NCBI GenBank assembly: GCA_049841315.1 | Contig: JASGDB010000013.1 | Span: 1-19,389, forward strand | Direction of reading: 5' to 3' | Source: JASGDB01 sp049841315 | GTDB lineage: Bacteria; Bacteroidota; Bacteroidia; Flavobacteriales; Weeksellaceae | DNA: 19,389 nucleotides | Shown here: positions 1-6,353 of the stretch, piece after piece | How positions within the stretch are numbered: the first letter of the stretch is position 1 | How the letters are laid out: each line of letters opens with the position of its first letter | The notes under the pieces: generated by a model | The model's input: the letters and a program-made list of their open reading frames with translations, nothing else | What the model was told of the DNA's origin: nothing | Databases searched by the model: none | Position numbers and translations under genes: made by a program

Positions 1-1471
1 CATACTGCGGTGTGCCGGTTTTGAAGATGCCGTACATATTCTGCCCTTGCACAGGAGAACTCCAGAAAAGGTATTTGTTGGTAGGATTGGCAAATTGTGT
101 GAAACGGTTCACGGTGATAGAGCCGGTGTTTGATGTGCTTCCTGTCTGTACAAGACCGGCATCATTTTCTACCACGAAGTTTGCCGCGGCAGCATAATTG
201 GTTATTTTTCCGGTTACGGTAACGGGATTTTCTGACGATATTACAAATGAACTGTTTTCATTCAATGTCGTATTGCCGTCTTCTCCGATGGTTAATGTCT
301 TTGCGTTCAGTTCCGATGATGTCGTGTAATTTGCTTTTATATAAGCGTTTATTCCGAAATTTGGTCCTTTCAGATTATCCCATTTATCGGTATTGTCGTC
401 AGTATCGGTGTACCAGGTTGCAGTCGGGTTCAGAAGGTAGAGAAGTGCATTTTCGGTAATATTTTTTACGTTGTCATTACTTCCCGCTCCGTTTCCATAC
501 CAGTCGTAAACACCGCTTCCGTACCAGATTATCATTCCTTTGCCGGACGTTTTCGGGTTGAACTGCACACCGTGAATTTCGTTTCCGTCGCAATTATCCA
601 TAAGAATATGGGCGCCAAGCGTGGTTTCAAAATAGTCTCTTCTTTGTTCTAATGTAGAACTTCCTCCGTTGGCGGTATTTGCATCGTTATAAATTCTGTT
701 TTCGTAATCTGCACTGTAATTGAGATTGTATTGAAGCGTTCTGTTCAGTTTTTCAAAATCCGAAGACAAAAAATCAATCTTTGTTTTTGAGGAGCAGTTT
801 GTGTTGGTTGCGGTTGTAATACCGTTTTTCAGCGGATTATCTTTTCCAGCATTCCAGTTGGTTCCCCAATTTTCACCGGTAAATATATAGTCTGTATCTT
901 TGTGTGTGTAACCGAAAAGATTATTCGGACGAAGTTCCCAGGGATTATCGAAATCATCAAAAACACCGATAACTTCCAAAGCCCTTCCCGCAAAATTCCC
1001 GAGAAAGATATTTTTCCCGGATTCATAAAAACTGCGGAGTTTCGCCATAAAATTATCTTCCAGAGTGTCGCATTGTCCGTTCCACTCAAATCCGCTTTCT
1101 TTCAGATTGCAGTGTGTGTAGCTGACTCCCGTAATTTCTTCTGTAATTCCTCTGGGCCATTCCCACATTCTTGCGGTGTAAGTTCCGCCGTCGTATTGAA
1201 CCCAAATCACATCAAAATCGTCCAGAATCGTTTCGTCTCCGTCTGCGATATCTTCAAAAGAAAAATAACTTCCGCTGATGTCGGAATGATTCGACAGAAA
1301 CGTTTCCATAAACCAAACAGCAGCCTGATAATCATCATTATAAATAAAACCGTCGCTGTCTGTAATCAATGTGTTATAAGCAGGTGCCTGTCCTATGAAC
1401 GCAATTTTTTTCTGAGCATCAACATTCACGGCAAATAATGCGATGAAAAGGCATAAACAAAAATTTTTCAT
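1..1471 (-). CDS. Secreted DUF4960-domain protein with T9SS-associated C-terminal region (incomplete at left edge)
   Basis: The frame is open from an ATG at 1469-1471 to the window edge, giving 490 residues with no stop, so the C-terminus lies outside. Residues 1-19 form a signal peptide (MKNFC..., hydrophobic core, cleavage expected after VDA before Q20) with no lipobox. Residues about 21-345 match the DUF4960-type domain of the PUL binding protein at 12772-14166: both start with IAF[IL]G, share ILDD[FI]DV[IL]W, share [KI]N/GNI-type strands followed by PNN[LV]FG, and end with G[VS]YDWY (here 321-325) before an NI..N.L.YL helix. From about 348 (NPTATW) to 490 the sequence resembles the beta-rich linker of flavobacterial T9SS substrates, including TLTI, TVTGKITN, LVQTG and SSPVQGQ. 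A T9SS sorting domain beyond the edge is therefore expected but not seen. Fructan binding at the cell surface is inferred from the paralogy and from divergence from the PUL regulator. DUF4960 naming is from memory of the family. Confidence 0.85.
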   Translation of the reverse strand, partial: MKNFCLCLFIALFAVNVDAQKKIAFIGQAPAYNTLITDSDGFIYNDDYQAAVWFMETFLSNHSDISGSYFSFEDIADGDETILDDFDVIWVQYDGGTYTARMWEWPRGITEEITGVSYTHCNLKESGFEWNGQCDTLEDNFMAKLRSFYESGKNIFLGNFAGRALEVIGVFDDFDNPWELRPNNLFGYTHKDTDYIFTGENWGTNWNAGKDNPLKNGITTATNTNCSSKTKIDFLSSDFEKLNRTLQYNLNYSADYENRIYNDANTANGGSSTLEQRRDYFETTLGAHILMDNCDGNEIHGVQFNPKTSGKGMIIWYGSGVYDWYGNGAGSNDNVKNITENALLYLLNPTATWYTDTDDNTDKWDNLKGPNFGINAYIKANYTTSSELNAKTLTIGEDGNTTLNENSSFVISSENPVTVTGKITNYAAAANFVVENDAGLVQTGSTSNTGSITVNRFTQFANPTNKYLFWSSPVQGQNMYGIFKTGTPQY

Positions 1472-1525
1472 AGTTCTGTAAATTGTATTTCTTTTTTTAA
1501 TCGATTTCTTTTGACTGATATGCTC

Positions 1526-1533
1526 CAAATGTA
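1526..1533 (-). promoter_or_regulatory. Candidate -7 element for the divergent DUF4960/T9SS gene
   Basis: On the minus strand this reads TACATTTG, an exact fit to the Bacteroidota -7 consensus TAnnTTTG. It lies 54 bp upstream of the ATG, implying a leader of roughly 45-50 nt. No convincing TTG-type -33 element is visible at the usual spacing, so confidence is modest. Confidence 0.35.
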
Positions 1534-1654
1534 TCTTGCAAGCCGGTATCGGTGTTTCATTTATTGTTCAAAATGTTTTGATTTTGTTAGAACAGACTGT
1601 TTAAACGGCAAAATATCACTGTCAATCAATGGTTTAACAATGACAAAGGATTTG

Positions 1655-1701
1655 TTTCCGCCGGAAAAAATTATAATCCTGTTACAGGAATTATAAATTT
1701 G
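1655..1701. promoter_or_regulatory. Palindrome cluster overlapping a candidate -7 element (putative operator)
   Basis: Two dyads lie back to back. TTTCCG-C-CGGAAA (1655-1667) is perfect. TTATAATCCTGT (1671-1682) pairs around a central T with ACAGGAATTATAA (1684-1696), with one bulged base, and its core CCTGTTACAGG (1678-1688) is perfect. The right arm runs into TAAATTTG (1694-1701), an exact TAnnTTTG match on the plus strand, which would start a transcript with a long leader towards the regulator gene. This layout is typical of an operator over a promoter. The protein that binds it is unknown. Confidence 0.4.
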
Positions 1702-1762
1702 TAACACAAGAATCGGGCGGCGGAATCATTAACATTGGTTTAACAAAAAAATATTTTCCCTA

Positions 1763-1786
1763 AAAATTGTTTCATACCAACAATTT
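1763..1786. promoter_or_regulatory. Perfect 9-bp hairpin in the divergent intergenic region
   Basis: AAAATTGTT (1763-1771) and AACAATTTT (1778-1786) are perfect inverted copies around the 6-nt loop CATACC. No T-tract follows in either direction, so a factor-independent terminator is unlikely. It could be a protein-binding dyad or a structural element of the regulator's leader RNA. The AT-rich arms make chance a real possibility. Confidence 0.3.
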
Positions 1787-1829
1787 TATTAATATTGTGT
1801 TAACCTATTGTGCATTTAGAATTAAAATT

Positions 1830-2002
1830 TTAAACGCAAAGTCCGCAAAGAAAATTTTAACCAACTTCAAACTATTAAGGTTCGCAAAGGCGCTAACGCT
1901 CAGCCAAGACTTTGCGTTCATTGATGAGCGTTAGCACCTTTGCGTTTCTTAAAAATATACGCAATAATTCAAAAAAAAAGTCTTTGCGGACTTTGCGGTT
2001 AA
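1830..2002. repeat. Nested CGCAAAG inverted-repeat element upstream of the regulator
   Basis: The outer arms at 1830-1851 and 1981-2002 are inverted copies matching at 21 of 22 positions, with core CGCAAAGTCCGCAAAG. Inside them a second pair, CGCAAAGGCGCTAACGCTCA (1883-1902) and its inverted copy at 1925-1944, matches at 19 of 20 positions. The 22-nt centre holds one more CTTTGCG unit. The element could fold into a long interrupted hairpin. As I recall, CGCAAAG-type units are dispersed between genes in Chryseobacterium and related genomes, so this is probably a member of a repeat family. It ends 34 bp before the regulator's start codon, so the regulator's transcript probably reads through it. 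Confidence 0.75.
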
Positions 2003-2036
2003 TATTTTTCACAAATGCAAAACAAGTTGTCTAAAT

Positions 2037-4802
2037 ATGTCTATAAAATTTTCTCCGAAAATGTTTGATTTTCACAAAGTTTACAAAATATTTCTGTTGC
2101 TGTTTTTCCTGCTGTCGTCTTGCAGAAAATCTTCCGAAACGGCGGACAAGATTGTCATCGGATTTTCTCAGGGATTGGGAAATCATCCTTGGAGAACGGC
2201 GATGAACCGTTCTATGGAAATACAGGCATCTCTGCATCAGGAAGTGGAACTTGATGTGGAAAAAGCCGAAGGCGATGTCAATAAGCAGATTCGGGATATT
2301 GGGAAAATGATTGATAATGAGGTGGATGTCATCATCATTTCGCCCATCGACCGAAACTCTCTGATTCCTGTTGTAGAAAAGGCTTTTTCAAAAAAAATTC
2401 CGGTCATCTTGCTGGACAGGAAAATCAATTCCGAAAAATACACGACCTACATCGGCGCAGACAATATGGAAATAGGAAGAGACGCCGCCAATTATATCAT
2501 TTCCGATTCCAAAGGCGAGAAAAAAATCTTGGAAATAAGGGGCGACGACCAGTCTTCTCCAACGATTGAACGAAATCTGGGATTCGACCAAACCATCAGA
2601 AAAAACCCCGAAAGCCACTTGATAAAATCCTTCAAAGGTTTGCCGGTAGAAGACTTCGGAAGAACGCTGGATTCTTTGGGGAAACAGGATTTATACGTTT
2701 TTGCGTTCAACGATTCTCTGGCGTCGGGAGCGTGGCAGATTGCCAGAAATGCGGGTCTGGAACAGCAAATCAAATTTATCGGTGTGGACGGTCTTAATGT
2801 CAAAAACGGCGGGATACAAATGGTTTTGGACGGAAAACTGAATGCGACGATGCTCTATCCGACAGGCGGAGCAGAAGCAATAGAAACCGCAATCAAAATC
2901 CATAACGGAACTGCCGTTCCCAAACGCATCAAACTCAGCACAACCGTTATCGACAGGCTGAATGCGGAAATTATGCGGAATCAGTTCGATAAAATTACCG
3001 AGCAGCAAAGCACGATAGAAAATCAGGTGCAAGCCGTGAAAAAACAAACCAGTCTCTACTCTTCCCAAAAAACGCTGTTTCGCTGGTCTGTAACGCTGCT
3101 GATACTGATGTTTGGTCTGATTGCTTATGCTATCTATTTGATTTACACCATTAAAATTAAAAATAAACAACTCACTCTAACCAACGAAAGGATAACGATT
3201 CAGCGAAACCAAATCGAAAAAATTGCCGACGAACTGAAAGACAGCAACGAAGCGAGAGTCAATTTTTTCACGGGATTGTCGCACGAGTTCAAAACGCCGA
3301 TAACGCTCATTTTGAGTTCTTTGGAATCTTTGAAAGATACGTTCAGAAGCAAAGGAACAAAACCCTCTTACGAGTTGGAACTGATTAGCAAAAACTCGAA
3401 CAGATTATTACGATTGGTAGATAATCTTCTGGATTTCAGGAAAATAGAAAATCAAACATTCAACCTCAGAGTTTCCAAAACGAATATTTACGATTTCTCT
3501 TACTCCATTTTTCGGGATTTTGAAAACGAGGCAAAAAAACGCAATATCAAATTTGAAATTCATTCGCAAAACAAAAACACGGAACTCTATATCGACCGCA
3601 ATCTGATGGACAAAGTCTATTTCAACCTGCTGTCGAACGCCTTCAAATTCACGCCGGACAACGGAAAAATAGAAATCTCGATTCAGGAAAAAGGCAACCA
3701 GACAGAAATCCGCTTCCGCGACAACGGCATCGGCATTCCCGAAAAAGAAATCGGCAGGGTTTTCGAGCCTTATTTCAAAGGTTCCAACAACCGCAAAAAC
3801 AGTTCGGGAGTCGGGCTGCATCTCAGCAAACAGTTTGTGGAACTGCATCTCGGGAAAATCGAGGTTCATTCTTTTCAGGGAACTGAATTTGTCATTACCT
3901 TATATAAAGGAAACAAACACTTCAACGAAGACCAGATTGTGAAAGAGCCGGATTTGGCAGATGCGGAGACCCTTGCGCGAGATTCGCATTTGCAGATTGC
4001 GGAAGAAGAGGCGTTTCCGGAAATCATCAATCCGCAAGAGGAGCGGTATTCTCTGCTGCTGATAGAAGACAACAAGGATTTGTCCCATTTTTTGACGAGC
4101 AAATTACAGGCGGAATTTGATATGACTTTGTCGGACGGGACAGATGCCGTAGAAAAAGCCGTCAGCGAGATTCCCGACATCATCATCTGCGACGTGAATC
4201 TTCCCGACAAAAACGGATTTGAAATCTGCGAAATCCTGAAAAACGACCTCAGAACTTCCCACATTCCGGTCATTATTCTCACGGCTTTGGATAATAAAGA
4301 ATCTTATCTTCAAGGTCTGAAATCCGGTGTTGATTTGTATCTCACGAAACCGTTCAGTTATCCGATTCTTACCCAGTCCGTAAAATCGCTGCTTTATAAC
4401 CGGGAAAAACTACGTTATTATTACACCAACAATATCGGCAGAATCGTTGACAGCAAATCTTTCGGAAGCATTGAGCAAAGTTTTGTGAACAAACTGAATC
4501 AAATCATCAAAAACAATATCGACAATCCTGATTTTTCTGTGGAAAATCTCGCCGATGCGCTCAATGTTTCCAGAATCCAACTTTACCGAAAAATAAAAGC
4601 AATGTTCGACATCAATGTCAGCGATTATATCGGGAACTTCCGTCTGGAACAGGCAAAAGCGATGTTGCAGAATCCCGGACTTACCGTTTCCGAAATCGCT
4701 TATCAAACGGGATTTTCTTCCCCGAATTACTTCTCGACCGTTTTCAAAAACAAATTCGGCGTTTCTCCGAACGCTTTTCGGAAATCGCCAAACGAAGATT
4801 GA
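2037..4802 (+). CDS. Hybrid two-component system (periplasmic sugar-binding sensor, histidine kinase, receiver, AraC HTH), BT1754-like fructan PUL regulator
   Basis: One 921-residue protein holds a complete signalling pathway. Residues 1-29 are a signal or lipobox-like segment (LSSC, C29). Residues about 37-310 are a type-1 periplasmic sugar-binding domain (RbsB/LacI-like, with IGFSQG, DVIIISPID, VFAFND, FIGVDG). A transmembrane helix spans about 350-371, followed by a short coiled coil. HisKA has the phospho-acceptor H416 in GLSHEFKTP. HATPase has an N-box around N534, DNGIGIP at 562-568 and GVGL at 591-594. The receiver has acidic E677/D678, phospho-acceptor D719, T749 and K771. A C-terminal AraC HTH occupies about 815-916. 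This architecture is that of B. thetaiotaomicron BT1754, which as I recall senses fructose and activates the levan PUL. M9 (2061) is an alternative start that gives a more usual signal peptide. It lies 230 bp upstream of the operon it probably controls. Confidence 0.93.
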   Translation: MSIKFSPKMFDFHKVYKIFLLLFFLLSSCRKSSETADKIVIGFSQGLGNHPWRTAMNRSMEIQASLHQEVELDVEKAEGDVNKQIRDIGKMIDNEVDVIIISPIDRNSLIPVVEKAFSKKIPVILLDRKINSEKYTTYIGADNMEIGRDAANYIISDSKGEKKILEIRGDDQSSPTIERNLGFDQTIRKNPESHLIKSFKGLPVEDFGRTLDSLGKQDLYVFAFNDSLASGAWQIARNAGLEQQIKFIGVDGLNVKNGGIQMVLDGKLNATMLYPTGGAEAIETAIKIHNGTAVPKRIKLSTTVIDRLNAEIMRNQFDKITEQQSTIENQVQAVKKQTSLYSSQKTLFRWSVTLLILMFGLIAYAIYLIYTIKIKNKQLTLTNERITIQRNQIEKIADELKDSNEARVNFFTGLSHEFKTPITLILSSLESLKDTFRSKGTKPSYELELISKNSNRLLRLVDNLLDFRKIENQTFNLRVSKTNIYDFSYSIFRDFENEAKKRNIKFEIHSQNKNTELYIDRNLMDKVYFNLLSNAFKFTPDNGKIEISIQEKGNQTEIRFRDNGIGIPEKEIGRVFEPYFKGSNNRKNSSGVGLHLSKQFVELHLGKIEVHSFQGTEFVITLYKGNKHFNEDQIVKEPDLADAETLARDSHLQIAEEEAFPEIINPQEERYSLLLIEDNKDLSHFLTSKLQAEFDMTLSDGTDAVEKAVSEIPDIIICDVNLPDKNGFEICEILKNDLRTSHIPVIILTALDNKESYLQGLKSGVDLYLTKPFSYPILTQSVKSLLYNREKLRYYYTNNIGRIVDSKSFGSIEQSFVNKLNQIIKNNIDNPDFSVENLADALNVSRIQLYRKIKAMFDINVSDYIGNFRLEQAKAMLQNPGLTVSEIAYQTGFSSPNYFSTVFKNKFGVSPNAFRKSPNED

Positions 4803-4835
4803 TGCCAAAAGCAGTTCTTTCTGTATCAAAACCGT

Positions 4836-4861
4836 GTAACATTTTTATAACAGCGTGTTAC
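4836..4861. promoter_or_regulatory. Inverted GTAACA/TGTTAC pair downstream of the regulator gene
   Basis: GTAACA (4836-4841) and TGTTAC (4856-4861) are perfect inverted hexamers 14 nt apart, just after the regulator's stop. No clear T-tract follows, so terminator function is doubtful. The same hexamer recurs at 4967-4972, and in the region before the regulator at 1680-1685 and 1701-1706. That suggests a possible binding half-site, but one copy also lies at 18446-18451 next to an unrelated gene. Confidence 0.2.
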
Positions 4862-4898
4862 CATTTCAAAGATTGTTAATTTTTTCAATTCAAAATTT

Positions 4899-4980
4899 AA
4901 AATCAAAATATTGATTATCAGTTGATTATAAAAATTTAATAAAAAATTAACATTAACGAAATATTTTGTTACATAATCAA
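4899..4980. promoter_or_regulatory. TTGATTAT octamer array: putative binding sites of the PUL regulator
   Basis: TTGATTAT occurs at 4911-4918 and again at 4922-4929, an 11-bp period or about one helical turn. The exact inverted copy ATAATCAA lies at 4973-4980, and a 7-of-8 inverted copy, AAAATCAA, at 4899-4906. An imperfect 18-bp palindrome (4954-4971, 16 of 18 positions symmetric) sits between them. AraC-type DNA-binding domains often bind direct repeats in phase just upstream of the promoter, and this is the only sizeable spacer between the regulator and the operon. Assignment to the upstream regulator is an inference. Confidence 0.45.
4962..4968 (+). promoter_or_regulatory. Weak candidate -7 element of the fructan operon
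   Basis: TATTTTG differs from TAnnTTTG only by one missing spacer base and would give a leader of about 60 nt before the symporter gene. No exact TAnnTTTG is present in this spacer and no clear -33 is seen. A weak core promoter would suit an activator-dependent operon, but this is a low-confidence call. Confidence 0.25.
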
Positions 4981-5032
4981 ACGGCCTCTCGGTTATCCGG
5001 CAATACATTAGTCGCAATAAAATTTTTAACAA

Positions 5033-6343
5033 ATGAATAAAATTGTGATGTGGTCTGTCATTGCTGCTTTGGCAGGATTCCTTTTCGGTTTCGATGTGGT
5101 GGTTATTTCCGGAGCGGACAAAAAATTGCAGGCGTTATGGCATAGTTCCGACGCATTTCACGGTGCGGTTGTAATGGGAATGGCACTTTGGGGAACGGTA
5201 GTCGGGGCGGTTTTCGGCGGAATCCCGACCAACAAATTCGGAAGAAAAAACACGCTGCTGGTCATCGGGATTCTGTATGCAGTTTCTGCGATAGGAACGG
5301 CATTTTCCAATGACCCTTATCTGTTTGCGTTTTTCAGATTTATGGGCGGTTTGGGCGTTGGCGCATCTACGGTTGCCGCTCCCGCTTACATTTCGGAAAT
5401 TGCGCCGGCAAAAGACCGCGGAAGATTGGTTTCTCTGTATCAGTTTAATATTGTTCTCGGAATTTTGGTCGCGTTTTTATCCAATTATTTATTAAGCGGC
5501 ATCGGCGATGACGACTGGCGTTGGATGCTGGGCGTTCAGGCAATTCCTGCTGCGATTTATACAATTTTTGTGATTTCGATTCCCGAAAGTCCGAGATGGC
5601 TGGTTTCCAAAAACCGGATAAACGAAGCCCGAAAAGTAATGGCAATCGTGAGTCCCGACCAAGATGCGGAAGATTTGGTTTCCAAAATTCAGGATACCAA
5701 TTCGGAAACGCCGCAGGAAAATATCTTTATGAAAAAATACCGTTTTCCGCTGATACTGGCTTTTTTGGTGGCTTTTTTCAACCAAATGTCGGGGATTAAC
5801 GCTTTTCTGTATTACGCACCGAGAATTTTCGGGGAAGCCGGTTTGGGCGAGAAAACGGCACTTCTCAGCAGCATCGGAATCGGAATCGTGAATATGGTTT
5901 TTACGCTTCTCGGTGTCAGTCTGATTGACAAAGTCGGCAGAAGAACGCTGATGTATATCGGTTCTGTCGGCTATATTATCTCTCTCGGACTGGTTTCCGC
6001 AGCGTTTTATTTTCATTGGACAGGTCTGGCAATTCCGGTGTTTTTGTTCCTGTTCATCGCTTCTCACGCCATCGGACAGGGAACGGTCATCTGGGTTTTC
6101 ATTTCGGAAATTTTCCCGAATCATCTTCGTGCATCGGGACAGGCTTTCGGAAGTTCCACACATTGGGTTTTGGCAGCCGTGATTCCGTCCCTGATTCCGA
6201 CATTGTTTTCTACGATTGGCGCAGGAACGGTGTTTTTGGTTTTTACCGTTGCAATGGTTTTCCAATTGCTTTTCGTGATTTTTATGATGCCGGAAACCAA
6301 AGGCGTTTCTTTGGAAAAACTAAGCGAAACTTTAACGAAATAA
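5033..6343 (+). CDS. MFS sugar porter, probable inner-membrane fructose/H+ symporter
   Basis: The 436-residue polytopic protein has about 12 predicted transmembrane helices and the sugar-porter family signatures: GRK at 70-72 in loop 2-3, R102 to about P125 in the form RFMGGLGVG...PAYISEIAP, PESPRWL at 184-190, QMSGINAFLYYAP at 251-263, DKVGRR at 299-304 and PETKG at 420-424. The length is slightly short but normal for bacterial XylE/GlcP-type porters. As first gene of the operon, with GH32 enzymes and a fructokinase downstream, it most likely imports fructose released in the periplasm, as proposed for BT1758. Substrate specificity cannot be read from the sequence. The start ATG at 5033 fits the N-terminus of helix 1. 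The next gene begins 10 bp after the stop. Confidence 0.9.
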   Translation: MNKIVMWSVIAALAGFLFGFDVVVISGADKKLQALWHSSDAFHGAVVMGMALWGTVVGAVFGGIPTNKFGRKNTLLVIGILYAVSAIGTAFSNDPYLFAFFRFMGGLGVGASTVAAPAYISEIAPAKDRGRLVSLYQFNIVLGILVAFLSNYLLSGIGDDDWRWMLGVQAIPAAIYTIFVISIPESPRWLVSKNRINEARKVMAIVSPDQDAEDLVSKIQDTNSETPQENIFMKKYRFPLILAFLVAFFNQMSGINAFLYYAPRIFGEAGLGEKTALLSSIGIGIVNMVFTLLGVSLIDKVGRRTLMYIGSVGYIISLGLVSAAFYFHWTGLAIPVFLFLFIASHAIGQGTVIWVFISEIFPNHLRASGQAFGSSTHWVLAAVIPSLIPTLFSTIGAGTVFLVFTVAMVFQLLFVIFMMPETKGVSLEKLSETLTK

Positions 6344-6353
6344 TACAAACGAT

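Larger units (their letters stand above)
1472..2036. other. 565-bp divergent intergenic region with no gene
   Basis: No credible coding frame is seen between the DUF4960/T9SS gene (minus) and the hybrid regulator (plus). The content is regulatory or repetitive: a minus-strand -7 candidate (1526-1533), a pair of palindromes with a plus-strand -7 candidate (1655-1701), a 9-bp hairpin (1763-1786) and the nested CGCAAAG repeat (1830-2002). A 10-bp direct repeat GGTTTAACAA occurs at 1631-1640 and 1737-1746. Confidence 0.7.

Noticed and set aside
902..1438. 178-codon open frame on the plus strand
   Set aside because: It is antisense to the DUF4960/T9SS gene, which has a signal peptide and clear homology to the PUL binding protein. 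The plus-strand product has no recognisable domain and a cysteine/phenylalanine-rich random composition.
1763..1786. 9-bp hairpin considered as a terminator
   Set aside because: No T-run follows on either strand, and neither flanking gene ends here. It is kept only as a possible regulatory dyad.
1830..2002. CGCAAAG units considered as a CRISPR array
   Set aside because: The units are inverted, not regularly spaced direct repeats, and there are no uniform spacers and no cas genes in the window.
5492..6265. 257-codon open frame on the minus strand
   Set aside because: It lies wholly inside the MFS porter gene, and its product is highly basic and asparagine/arginine-rich, typical of an antisense shadow.
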